From Phallusia mammillata (taxonomy: Eukaryota; Chordata; Ascidiacea; Phlebobranchia; Ascidiidae), in assembly GCA_003260075.1 (NCBI GenBank), contig QLIY01000737.1, positions 18,520-82,519 on the forward strand: a DNA stretch of 64,000 nucleotides. The letters are read 5' to 3'. Under the pieces are notes generated by a model. The model was not told the origin of the DNA, made no database searches, and was given only the letters and a program-made list of their open reading frames with translations. Positions 1 through 12,253 of this stretch are shown here, one piece after another. The translations under genes and the position numbers were made by a program. Within the stretch, counting starts at the first letter, position 1, and each line of letters opens with the position of its first letter.

Positions 1-680
1 TAAACAACTATCTTACGCCAAAATACGTAGCACATGGTTTGACTCAAGACGTTTGCCCACTTGGAGCATAATCATGGAAGCGAAACAAAATGAAACAAAG
101 ATTTGAAACAAAGATGTTTGATAAATGGAGAAATTGCAAATTTTCATTTTTTACAACAAATTTTCGAGACAAGCATACGAAATCACGCGGATCCTCAACT
201 AACCTTATAATACAATGCCAAAATCATATCAATAGCACAAAAAGAACGATTAGTTGTTGAATTCAGTCAGTGCTGCCTTCATTTACCTTTCAGGACACTG
301 TTATTACCTGCGCCACATAAACAAACGTCACAATTCTGAAAGACAATTTCGTAGTAATTGAATTGGTAAGGAAAAACAGTTGATTGCATAAAAAATCAAC
401 AGTTTGTATGTATGTGGATATTGTTCTAGAAAAGTTTCCAGATTAAACCCTGCTAAGTTTGCAAATGCTCGATTTATTCGCGCCAGGAGCCGCTTCCTGA
501 TAAAGTAACGTTTATCAGATCCAAGGAGACCACAAGCAATGTGTGAATATTAACTGATGAGTCAAAGTATCGTGCAATGAGTCAAAGTAAAACTTCCTTG
601 TAGACAAGGGAAAATAAGTGCGTTGAACGACTTTTGGCTACAACAAGAAAAACATAATATATTTGTCTTAAAAATCAACA
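1..680. other. No gene recognised
   Basis: AT-rich sequence without a convincing exon. Short open frames here lack splice context or paralogues in the window. Confidence 0.4.
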
Positions 681-681
681 T

Positions 682-1022
682 TAAACTTTTAACAATTTTC
701 ACAAAATTTAATCTTAATTTACTACTGCTCACTCCAAAAACCACTCCAAATAGATGGATGTCGTAACGGATAGAGGAGCAAATCCTTGCAAAGTCAAGAC
801 AACACGGAATACTTTTATAACTAATCGTGAATTGGCAATATTTTAGGGCCCCCCCCCCCTTTTAACTACTTTCACAAAATTTTGATCTTAATGTACTACT
901 GTTCACCTAAAACAAAAAGCTTTATGCCATAACTAGACAGATACCGCAAATGGGATAGGAGCAAATCCTTGCAAAGTCAAGACAACACGGAAATACTTTT
1001 ATAACCAATCGTAAATTGGCAA
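682..1022. repeat. Direct duplication around a C11 tract
   Basis: About 165 bp (682-848) recurs after the C run at 849-859 (860-1022) with small differences; the shared block 'gcaaatccttgcaaagtcaa' is in both. The pattern fits two overlapping contig ends or haplotypes joined by a filler tract. Confidence 0.7.
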
Positions 1023-1301
1023 TTTCAATTTAGCTTCGCAATGATTCACATCAGTTATTTTGATCGTGATGATACTAAACGGTTTCTAACTTAACGCCGA
1101 AATTGAAATGGGTTATATTCGTTAATAATAAACCACGATGAAGCCACAATGTCAAACAACGTATATTGTAAATAAAACAGAATGGGTTCGATGCTGCAAG
1201 TTTATTATTTATGGGAAGAAATGTTGCGCAATGTGCCTGATATTATGAACTTCCACTTGTACAAACGAAAATAATCAAATCCTTTCAAAACAAACTTTTA
1301 A

Positions 1302-1900
1302 AAAAGTAGAAGTTTGTCCCAAAAACCTTTTCCCCCGAATCATAGTAAAGTAGGCCTACTGAAGACGTTACACTAAATCAGCCGGTTACCAAGCATTCCT
1401 TCATATGGCAAGGTGTAGATAAACAAAATCTAGCGTGGAATTTGAACCCACGACAGGAGTTTTTGGAACACCGGCTCAAAAGCCTTGGCATACTATGATG
1501 TATGTATTAGGGTGTGCCGTGATCGCTGGTCTGCATAAACGCTCCGGGACTGAACCCAGTAATGAATAAATATGTTCATCTTAGTTGTTTTATTCCCCCC
1601 CCCCAAAAGTAGAAGTTTGTCCCAAAAACCTTTTCCCCCGAATCGTAGTAAAGTAGACCTACTGAAGACGTTACACATCAAATCAGCCGGTCACCAAGCA
1701 TTCCTTCATACGACAAGGTATAGGTGAGCAAAATCTAGCGTGCGTAGGAATTTGAACCTACGACAGGAGCTTGTGGAAGACCGGCGTGATGAGTTATGAC
1801 GCCTTCTGAAGGTCTGCCGCATTATCAGGTATATATTAGATTGTGTCATAATCACTGGTCTGCATGAACACTCCAGGGCTTACCCCAGTAATGAATATAC
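1302..1900. repeat. Direct duplication around a C10 tract, containing SINE pieces
   Basis: Sequence 1302-1594 recurs from 1605 after the C10 at 1595-1604. Each copy holds SINE-derived sequence: 'agccggtcaccaagcattcc'-type core in minus orientation, a degraded B box, and the tail segment 'ctggtctgcat'. The second copy is a head-to-tail mosaic of minus and plus pieces. Confidence 0.65.
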
Positions 1901-1960
1901 ATGTTCATCTTAATTGTTTTATCCACCGGTGTTATCAAAAATCAAACTCGACGTGAGTCA

Positions 1961-4900
1961 ATGTCAAGGAAAACATTGCAGAGCCCCCCCCCCAGTCCAG
2001 ATTTTAGTGATAATTCTTGTTTAGTTGCAGTGCCAAAGTCGTTTCTGGAGAAGGTAGTGCCTACCTCTTCGAAAAATACTGGTGTGGGCATTTTAAAAGC
2101 TGCCACGGTCCAACGAGACGACTTCTATGATGTGAGCGGCGTTTCATTTGACGAGCGATCACCTTTAATTAGCCGAGAGATCGCCAAACCGAAACCAGGT
2201 TGGTTCAGTTGAAAATTTAAGTTAGCTTGTGGCATCCCCCCCCCCCCAGTCCAGATTTTAGTGATAATTCTTGTTTAGTTGCAGTGCCAAAGTCGATTCT
2301 GCAGAAGGTAGTACCTACCTCTTCGAAAAATAAAGGTGTGGGCATTTTGAAAGCTGCCACGGTCCAACGAGATGACTTCTATGATGTGAGCGGCATTTCA
2401 TTCGACGAGCGATCACCTCTAATTAGCCGAGAGATCGCCAAACCGAAACCAGGTTGGTTCAGTTCAAAATTAACGTTAGCTTTTGTCAGCAATCTACAAT
2501 AGATTTAAACCAATCTTACGTAAAAGCTGCAAAGGCTAGCATCTTAATATCTCAATTAGTTAACTTGGTGTATCTCAATTACTATCCTAACCTAAAAGTT
2601 ACACCAGTTTACATGTTGGTTTTTAAAAGATCCCCATACACCAAAAAAATAATTAAAAAAATGCTGCTACCACATTTTTCTTGTATAGTATCATTAACTC
2701 TGTACATGCATAATCAGTATTCTTTTTCTATCCATAATACTCAAATGACTCGAAATCGATTTTAAGTAATAAGCAATATGTTGCAGGTGTTCGAGACGAC
2801 CAGCAAACGTTTCCAAAGCTGGTTTATCTCAGCGCATCACGGACACAACTTCCAGACGATATCAGCACACCTATCTTATACTCGATACAAGGTTCATCTC
2901 GGAGTGAAGAAAACGAGCTGATTGATTCCACTGGTACCAGTTCTAATTTTGCAACACCAGGTAGAAAAAAAACGGTTACTTAACAAACGGCAGTTTTTTG
3001 TGTGTTAACATGCATGAGGAAAATTCTTTTTATTTTTTATTATTATTTCAAAGCTACGTAGCTATGTTGCTGCTAGGCATGATAACAATTTTTTCTCATT
3101 TAGTAGAGTTTTTACGTAGAGAGTGTTAGGTGTGTACAAATTGACTACCACATATAAATTTTATTTCGTTGTATTCACACTTTATTATATAGGTGATTTT
3201 TCGGACTTAAGAAGCCCTAAAAACTTGTATGCCTTCGTACTGGTTTAATTTAGACACTCGGTATGTTGTAAACTGGTAGTCGTAAACCACAAAAAGTTCC
3301 TGGGCCAATCGGTATCCACTAACAATGAACATGGTGTAGGATGAGAGTCCTGAGTGTTTCTGACGTCTGTGGTTGTTTGCGTGACCAAATTCTTGCTTCA
3401 TTCAAATGTTCCTTTGACATATATAGCGTGTTATGTCATAACACGACGTAGCAGCAAATACGCAAGTGTTTTAACCCAGGTTAAATGCGAACATGCAGTC
3501 TGTAACATTTCCAAGTAATCTGGCAATGTTAGCTAGGAATCATTGGGATCGAAACTTTGTCTGTTGTTTTGAATTGTAGTTGGAAGGGTTGTCTTCTTCC
3601 TCCAGCTAACAATAGTCGACGGGCTACTTTGAATAATCTGTGACACAATCAAGTAAAACTAAAAATGCAAAGATATTTGACAACAAACAAAAAAAGTTCA
3701 TTATTGATTGTTGCAGATGCCAAAAACGCTTTCTTTCTGAAAAAATGTGTACATGTATTGAGTGATTTATGTGATCTTTTTAGAAAAGAAGCCGTCAAAT
3801 CGAAAAATTTGGATTCTTTGCTCGTTAATACTTGTGCTTTTACTCCTTCTAACCGCTGGCATCTTGTTCTACTTCTTTTTAAGTAAGTTAGAGTTGAGTA
3901 TTAGATTAGTAAGTAACGCAAAAGTGACACTTATCATTAAGAGCCATTGCTAGAACTTGAAACAATTAAAGATTTTACGCGCAAATTCGAATGTTTTTAA
4001 ACATACATCTAAAAGTTTATGCATTGCTTAAAACAAACCTAAAACACTCATATAATAGATAGCGGGTTTAGATTATTTTTAACAAATGATATTACACAAT
4101 AAAGACAAAATTAGCAGAAAATATGTCATGAAACTATTGTGGAAGTTTGGTCATTTCCAGATTTGTTTTTAACTTTTGCTTTTTCTATTTATAAAAGAGC
4201 TGTATAACTTATAATAGTTTCCATGAAAAAATGTCCACTTGACTCGAATTTCCAAATAGCGCTGTTTTTGCGCAAATTTTCGTGGTCACCAATTTGTAAT
4301 TTGAGGTATAATATTTCCAGTCTGTTCCAAGCTTCCTTATGATGACAATCGTATTCAGCCCCCCCCCCTAATAGATAGCGGGTTTAGATTATTTTTAACA
4401 AATGATATTACACAATTAAGACAAAATTAGCAGAAAATTTGGTATGAAACCTTTGAAGAAGTTTGGTCATAACAGCGCTGACTCGAATTTCCAAATAGCG
4501 TTGTTTTCGTGGTCACCTATTTGTAAAACTGAAGTATATTAATTTCAGCCTGTTCAATGCTTCCTTATGATGACAATCGTATTCAACAATGTACATCTGC
4601 AAATCGAATGCTTTCTTCATGTGACTTTAGATGCAAACCTGGTTTCATCCAAAAGGTATTAAAGATAACTGGAATTTGTAGATAAAAAAGGTAAACTCCC
4701 CCCCCCCTACATCTGCAAATCGAATGCTTTCTTCATGTGACTTTAGATGCAAACCGGGTTTTATCCTAAAGGTATTAATGATAATTTGCACTTGTAGATA
4801 AACAATATGAGCAAAAATATTATAACTATATAAGGTGCAAATGATGATTGGCATTTGTAGATAAACAAGGAGATGGAATGATTGAAAAAGTGTACAAAGA

Positions 4901-6021
4901 AAAAAGTGAAAAAACCACTTGCAAAACGATTTTTAAATCTGTTTTTAATCTTTGGGTAACAATGTTTATATGAAGCAAACTAAACTGCATTTATGCACAA
5001 AAATGGTAAAAAACGAAAAATCCCCCCCCCCAAGGAGATGGAATGATTGAAAAAGTGTACAAAGAAAAAAGTGAAAAAAAACACTCGCAAAACGCTTTTT
5101 AAACCTGTTTTTAATCTTTGGGTAACAATGTTTTTATGAAACAAACTAAACTGCATTTATGCACAAAAATGGTAAAAAAACGAAAAACGAAAAACGAAAA
5201 ACGAAACTTTAACTTGCAGTTAAAAAATTTCTGCAAAACTGTTTGCATTATTTTATGCAAAACTGTCAACAACGTTGCAACGTAGTTCTCACTCATGGCA
5301 CGTTCTTTGAAATAAATACCACAACTGCATTATTCTATAAGGAAAGATTAAAACTATGTCACGACATGAGCGTTCTGTTTTAGGGTGCATCCAATGCCAC
5401 TTGTCAACTGTCACGTCATTGGTCAGCTCCCGCGCCAACCTGTCACTGTCCAACTTGTTCAGCAGGACCTCAATGCCAATATTCAATAGACTGGAATATA
5501 GTTTCAAAGACGTTGTTCTTAGCAAAGCTTTATGATCCTACATTAGTAAGTACATCTGAAAACGTTCATCAAAAATGTGTTCTTTAAATCCAAAAGCAAT
5601 TAACTTTAGGCAAAATTAAAGGTTTACCTAGGTTTTTTATCCAAACCATTTCCGTAAAAAATTTCTGGTAAAAATTCGTTATCATTTGGTGGCAGTAACT
5701 GTTGAGAATTTGTACATTTAAATACTTGATGTACCTTTGAATAACAACTGATCCTTTTTGCAGGTCCACTACGGCAACTACAAAATTGCATGTGAAGCAT
5801 TTTTGGAAATACCATCTTTAAAGTTTTCTTGCAGATGTAAATCTATTAACATACCAATTCAACAGCAAGCAAGATGCAGTAATTTCTCCGGCATTCCAGG
5901 CGCTTGTATTCACACTCTCGCTAACCTACTACACAATGCTACACAGAAGGGATACTTGCCTACACCATGCAATGAAAGCGAAATGCAACCCTATCTAGAT
6001 TGCCCTCCACCCCATAATTGA
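1961..6021 (+). CDS. Gene A: type II membrane protein with one selectin-like CCP domain
   Basis: Unnamed receptor-like surface protein; ligand unknown. Exons: 1961-2198 (a second version of its body is 2248-2452), 2787-2960, 3784-3882, 4549-4655, 5384-5545, 5764-6021 (TGA). Phases are 1,1,1,0,0, as in genes B and C. Exon 1 encodes a cytoplasmic tail ending in DERSPLI, an acidic di-leucine sorting motif of the form [DE]xxxL[LI]. Exon 3 encodes basic residues and then a membrane helix (LCSLILVLLLLLTAGILFYF). With no N-terminal signal peptide, type II topology is inferred. Exons 4-5 form a CCP/sushi domain with C-x13-C spacing, a CKPGF turn and W-x4-P-x-C end; six cysteines resemble the selectin CCP subtype. 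The last exon is cysteine-rich, of unknown family. Start is uncertain because exon 1 contains a C10 tract (1984-1993). AATAAA is near 6199. Confidence 0.75.
1984..2452 (+). repeat. Duplicated exon 1 of gene A, each copy led by a C tract
   Basis: Sequence 1994-2198 and 2248-2452 are near-identical versions of exon 1, each preceded directly by a C run (1984-1993 and 2236-2247). They differ at single bases (for example FLEK versus ILQK). Both end at the same GTTGGT donor. Likely two alleles or overlapping contigs laid in tandem; a real tandem exon is less likely. Confidence 0.7.
4053..5185 (+). repeat. Three nested duplications around C10 tracts in gene A
   Basis: C10 tracts at 4359-4368, 4698-4707 and 5022-5031 each restart the sequence 100-310 bp upstream: 4053-4358 recurs from 4369, 4593-4697 from 4708, 4867-5021 from 5032. 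As a result the first CCP exon appears in three partial versions (4321-4358, 4549-4655, 4708-4771). The uninterrupted version is 4549-4655. Confidence 0.75.
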
Positions 6022-6199
6022 ATTTGATACAACAGTTTTCAAAGTTTTGTGAATTGTAAATTACATTTTTTTGGAGATGAAATCGTACCAGTGTTTTTAT
6101 TGTTTTAATCGAGACTCTTTTGAACTTATTAAATAATTATTTTTTGCTCTTAGTTGAAAATTGGATGTATGTTTCAAAGTAGTCGTAAGCAACCTGAAA

Positions 6200-7084
6200 A
6201 TAAAATAAAATAATGATTTCTCATTTGGCTTTCTTATTATTACTTGTGGGGTGTTTTACTCCCTTTACAGTACAACGGTCGTATTGTAGCGAGGTGTTTA
6301 TTCGAGATACATCTGAATTAAAACACAATGTGCGAATACGCCGTATAAGAATAGAGTCAAAGAAAGAAGGCAATCTGTCCGGTTCGCTGTAGTATGCAAA
6401 AATACGATAATCGTAGTAAGAGAGCCCGCTACAGTATAAACAAACCTCTTAAATTCTAATTTTGCCTATGATTGAACACGTGTGCATACATCTTAAATGC
6501 AACTAATTAAATAAGTTTCAAAAGCTCGTTCAAAAGCAAGTTTAAACTACGTTCACGCAGAGTTCTAAAACAATATGAAAGAAGATGCAGCTAAATAAAA
6601 TACACTAAAAAAATCTGTTTAATTGTGTGCTGCGGTTTACATGACAACGTGCATTCAGAATCGACAGACTTAAATGAATCGATAGAAAGTTTTTGTTAGC
6701 TACCGATATCTCACGTGTACCTAAACATTTTTCAATTCGCGGGTTTTATTAAGTGTTTCTTTTAGGTCCGTGAATGGTTATTTTGGAGAGAATGTGTGAC
6801 ATCTAAACATCGCCCTTCATGTACACGTTTTTGCAGCTACTGCTAGCTGTATTTGCATTTGCATCATAAGGAAACCAATTAAGTAAAAACATGTTTGCAA
6901 TTTATTTGTAGGTTTCTTTATTGGCAAGTACTTTGAAACATACATCCGATTTTGAAACTAGGAGCAACACGAATTCTTGCAAAAGGAAGAGTCTTGATTG
7001 AAACAATTAAAACACTGCTACGGTTTCAACTTCAAAAAACTGCAATTTACAATTCAGAAAACATCCGACTTTGCAGTATTGAAT
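6200..7084. other. Intergenic, tail-to-tail between genes A and B
   Basis: Genes A and B converge here. Only 3' untranslated or intergenic AT-rich sequence is visible. Confidence 0.4.
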
Positions 7085-10000
7085 TTAATTATTTGGGGGA
7101 GGACAATCTAGTGAGTATTTCATTTCGCTTTCATTGCATGGTATAGGCAAATATCCCTTCTGTGTAGCATTGTATATTAGGTTAGCGAGAGTGTGAATGC
7201 AAGAGCCAGGAACGCTTAAAAAATGACTACATCTTGCGTATGCTGGTCCTGGTATATTAATGGATTTACATCTACAGTAATACTTAGGAAATTCAAAAAA
7301 TGCTTGACATGCAATTTTGTAGTTGCCGTATTGGACCTGCAAAAAGCATCAGTTGTTATTACTCGGAGGTACATCAAGTATTTGAATGTATTTAATTTCA
7401 TCAGTTACTGCAACCAAATAATCTACGATTTTTACGACAATAATGGATTGGTAATAAATAAAATTTCACCTATTGTCTTACTAAAAGTTTGCATTTTGAT
7501 TCAAAGAACACATTACTGATTAAACTTACTAATTTTTTATATTTTTAATTTTTGTTTTGACTACTGATTAAAACTTACTAATTTAGGAACATAAACCATC
7601 GCTAATAACAATGTCTCTGAAACTTTATTCCAGTCTATTGAATATTCGCGTTGAGGTCCTTCGGAACAAGTTGGACATTGGCAGGTTGGACCGGGAGCTG
7701 ACCACTTACGTGACAATTGACAAGTGGCGTTGGATGCACCCTAAAATAGAACGTCTATGTCGTGACATAGTTGTAATATTTCTATGAAAGAACGTGACAT
7801 GAGTGCTAATTATTTTGATTGAAATTGTCAGCAAAGAATTTGAAAAGACAGATAGATAAAAGATAATATTGTTGACAGTTTTTCGATAATACAAAAAAAA
7901 TGTTGCTGCTGCTTTTTCATTTTAATCGCTCTTTGTGCACAACTACAGTTTAGCTTGTTTTATAAATATTTTTTTGTTACTCAAGAAAAAACTTTTTTAA
8001 CAAATATAAAAAGGGTTAAGGTACTGTCTTTTTCCTGTTTTTCGCATTGTACACTGTTTTTAACTGTTATTCAACTATTCTTATCAACTATCTACTTGTT
8101 TATCTACAAGTGCAAATTATCTTTATTACCTTTAAGATGAAACCAGGTTTGCAACTAAAGTCACACGAGGAAAGCATTCGATTCGCGGATGTACATTGCT
8201 GAATACGATTTTCATCATGAGGGAGATTCGGACAGGCTGAAAATATAAGACTCTCGAAACATATGTAACGAAATTTTATATTACAAATGTGTGACCACGA
8301 AATTTTGCAGACACAAAAAAAGCTATTTAGTGATTCTGGTCAAGTAAAAGTTTTGTTATTGCAAACTACTTTATGAAGTTGCTGTTTTAGAATCGAAAAC
8401 ACGACAGTTTAATAAAAATCCCAGGATTCTTGACGCAAACGTAACATTTTAAACTAAGGTTATTTTTATTAACTATACTATTTAAATGGTTCTTATGGAT
8501 TTTTTTCGTGTAAAAACATGTTCTCTGCTAATTTAGACTTCATTGTGTATAGTCATTTGTTAACATTTTGGTTAGTAGATATTAGAGTATTTTTGGATTC
8601 GTAGTAGATGTGCAAACGTTTCTGCAAATGTAGATTTGAACAGGATTTGTTTGGTATTACGAAGTATAATTGTATAAAGACCTGAAGTTTGCCGATTTCA
8701 CGATATACTCACTATTCAAAAACTCAATTCTAACTTACTTAAAAAGAAGTAGAACAAAATGTCAGCGGTTAAAAGAAGTAACAGCACAAGTATCATTGAA
8801 CAAAGGATCCAAATTTTTCGATTTGACGGCTTCTTTTCTAAAAAAATAAATAGATTACTTAACTTTTCTACACTCACCACTTGTTCGACAAAGTAACAAG
8901 TGTTTTTGGTATCTGCTACAATAATGAACGTTTTCTGTTGGTTGTAAAAAGTCTTCATTTTTTAACTTGGTTGAGTCGAAGAGTATTAAAAGTAGCCACA
9001 TTACAGTACGCAAGACCCATATAACGCGACGTATCGAATCAGCCGGTCACCAAGCATTCCCATATGGCAAGGCGTAGGAAAAATCTAGCCTACAGTGGCA
9101 GTGGAGCCAAGACAGGAGTCTTTCCGGGTCTCGCGCTCTACCAACTGAGCTACTCAGGCTTAGCGGTGAACCCATCGTAAATTAAATCACAAGCACGGCA
9201 ACGGCCTGCCTCGTATTCTGCACATCAACTTCGTAAGAGGGGATTATCAGTTAAGATGAGCATCAATATGAAACTAAGATCAGCCCTGAAACGTCTATAT
9301 AGACGAGCGATCACGGCACATTTATATATAAATCAAAGTACGTCAGGTCCATTTAAGGCGACTGACAAAATCAGCCGGTCGCCCGGTATTTCCATATGGC
9401 AATGCGTAGGCTAAAAAAATTAGCCTACAGTGGGATTCGAATCCACGACAGTCGTCTTTCCGGGCCCCTTTTCTGGGTGACAATCACTTAGTGTGTATCA
9501 ATGGAAAAATATTTGAAGTAATAAGGATAATACACATAACAACAAGCAACTACTCTCTACCTCTACCTTGTACGGAATTAGAACTGGTACCAATGGAATC
9601 AATCTGCTCATTTTCTTCACTCCGAGGTGAATCTTGTATCGAGTATAAGATAGGTGTGCTGATATCGTCTGAAAGTTGTGTCCGTGATGCGCTGAGATAA
9701 ACCAACTTTGGAAACGTTTGCTGGTCGTCTCGAACACCTGCAAGATATTGCTTATTACATAAAATCGAATTTGATGTAGAGTTGAGGATTCTATACTAGC
9801 AATATGTGCTAACAGAGAGCACTTGTTAACTTGGCAACGATTGAATGCGCTATGCTCACAATGCGTCCGCTGTCGAGCTGTATGTTTCTATCGTGTTTTT
9901 TATGTGATTTTTGGTGATCTTCATTTAGTTCAACCTCTGGTTTGGAACAATGCCGTGTAAGTTTCTTGCTCAAAGGAAAAACAAGCAACCGAGAGAGGAA

Positions 10001-10460
10001 TAGAAACCACAACCTATGTATATGGAGTCGTCAAAACCAATACATTAATTATCTGATATAACTTTTAGGTTACTATACGCCACATAAAACTTATGATGTG
10101 CAAAGCTAACAGATACTTTTATTTGCATCCTGTTTAAAATTCTTTCAAATCTATTGCAGGTTGGTGACAAGATAACTTCAATTTGCATTTGAACTAACCT
10201 CGTTTCGGTTTGGCGATTTCTCGGTGAATTAAAGGTGATCTCTCGTCGAATGAAACGCCGCTGACATCATAGAAGTCGTCTTGTTGAATCGTTGCAGATT
10301 TTAAAATGCCTACACCTTTATTTTTCGATAAGGTGGGCACTGCTCTCTCCAGATACGACCTTGGCACTGCAATTAAACAAGTTGTATCACTAAAATCTGG
10401 ACTATCAACGTTTTCAGCTGTCACAGTTTCTGAAGGTTCTTGGTTGCTGCTGCAAGACAT
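7085..10460 (-). CDS. Gene B: type II membrane CCP protein, inverted paralogue of A
   Basis: Exons on the minus strand: 10460-10199, 9737-9567, 8837-8739, 8236-8130, 7740-7579, 7336-7085 (TAA). Lengths of exons 3 to 5 (99, 107, 162) and all phases equal those of gene A. The tail carries SPDFSD and DERSPLI, the di-leucine motif shared with A. Exon 3 gives one strongly hydrophobic helix after KKPSNRK. Exons 4-5 give the six-cysteine CCP (CKPGF, WSAPGPTC). In the stalk after the CCP a cysteine conserved in A (GPQCQYS) and C (GTQCQYS) is arginine (GPQREYS), leaving an odd cysteine count. The start chosen is the ATG of MSCSSNQ; an in-frame upstream ATG at 10520 would add 20 residues that look less like a tail. 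The gene has no C-tract breaks, so it is the best template for the family. Confidence 0.8.
9004..9315 (-). mobile_element. tRNA-headed SINE copy
   Basis: Reverse strand has an A-box-like 'tagctcagttggtagagcgc', the stem around CCCGGAAAGACTCC, and the core 'gcttggtgaccggctgattc'. The B box is degraded. It lies in intron 2 of gene B. Confidence 0.75.
9365..9475 (-). mobile_element. SINE fragment
   Basis: Minus-strand fragment holding the B box 'ggattcgaatcc' and the SINE core. It lies between the previous copy and exon 2 of gene B. Confidence 0.65.
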
Positions 10461-11305
10461 TGTTGCTGTTTTAGTCCAGCCCAAACCCCGAAAAGATAAA
10501 CACGGAACAACAAATTGCAAAATATCGCCAACAAGGAAACACTAATAGTATTTTGGCCAAACTTAAAGTGAATTTACTTTCGCTTTTGTTTTTGTTGTGG
10601 AAAATTTTACTCTGCGATGATTCACATCAGGTTTTGTTTGTTGATCACAGCAGTGTTGAAATGTAAAACATAAATGTTACAGCTTTTCAAGTATTTACAG
10701 TATTTACTTATTCAATTTGCTTTATTAAAATAGTTCAATCATCTACTACAGATATACATTTATCAGTTTATTACAAAAAGTTATCTAGTTATTTTAATCA
10801 CTGCCACCATTCGCTTTGCATTTTCCATTATTAAAAGTGTTTTTCTCGCGAATGTTAATTTCTTTTTCAGAGAAAGGGTATGTTACACGTAGCAATGTCA
10901 TTGCCAGTCTCACTTACGACTAAAAAACTAAGATGCGATCATGTTGAAGATTAATACGGAACCTCTGCAATGTATGTAGTCATCGCACGTAACAAAGCAT
11001 GCATGTATATTTTTGGTAGTTGCTTCAAGAACATTTGTCGACCAATACAGTTTCCGCATTAAAGCGCTGTATACGAACAAAGTTTTTGAAAAAACTTAGA
11101 GGTTTCAAAGTGCCGGAATGTTTTGACTTCAAATACTAATAAAGTGTAGGAACACAAAAAGATTAGTTTAAATTTTCATTTGGTGTTTCCAACACCATGC
11201 GAAACTTGAGAGCTGCGACTGCCAAGCGTGCGACAGCCAAACATCCAATTTCCTCTTAAAACTACCGCAGACAACTTAGTCAGTTCAGTACCAGTTAATT
11301 AAATC

Positions 11306-12216
11306 ATGTTTGAAGACAGCGAGCCGAAACCGGCAAAAATTCCCCGAAGAAAACTTACAACATCAGGCACAAAACGTAAAAGGAGTTTACCGTTTCGAGC
11401 AGACAGAAAGTATGATGATAGCCTGGAAGGTCTGTTTCAGTATCCACAGAAAGTTCTAGAAGCTTCCAGACCTGGTCCTTTCAAAGAAGAAGGCTCTGGG
11501 TATGACATTTGCTTTGTACGGGCTGCCTTCAGACAAGATAGCCATGGCAACAGAGCTTTCACTTACAATGAGTTTTCGCCTCTGCTAAGAAACGAAGCAA
11601 AACGAGGTATCTCTTACTTGTATTTAATGTATATTGATTTTATTGCAAATGTTTCAACAATTACTGTTTATAACTTATAATAACGTTTCTCTGTCAAGTC
11701 TTAAAGATCACTAAAGTACAGCTATTACGACAGTGAAGACCATCTTATACTAACAAAACCTGAAAGCTAAAACAAAATAAAAAGTGGATGGCGACACACT
11801 AGCCAATACGGCTTATCTCTTAAGAGATGACAATTGTCACCAGCTGCACTAATGAAACCTTACAGGTCGAAACACTGTGAACTGCCTGTACCTAATAATT
11901 GATTGACTTGATGCTTTTACCAAATTTAAGATTATTTTGTTTGTTTTTAAAAGATACTGGTTATATTTTTGCACATTGGGCTTGTGCACATCTGTAGTGT
12001 AAATCATTTTTTTTAAACTTTTACAAAATACATTACACAAAAATAAAAAAGTAGCTCAAAATTACCTATAACGTGTTGTTTGAAAATTTCCAAGGTCTTG
12101 CAAATGAGCATAACACATTTCCAAAGCACGTGTATATATCTGACACGCCAAACGAGTTGTCAGATTCGGAAGGAACTGTCGTGTCATGGGTTCCAGACAA
12201 TACGGACACTTTGACC

Positions 12217-12253
<37 letters not shown>

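Noticed and set aside
5758..6021. Starting a separate small gene at the ATG near 5758
   Set aside because: That ATG is in the acceptor region of the last exon of gene A; exon structure of B and C shows it is internal.
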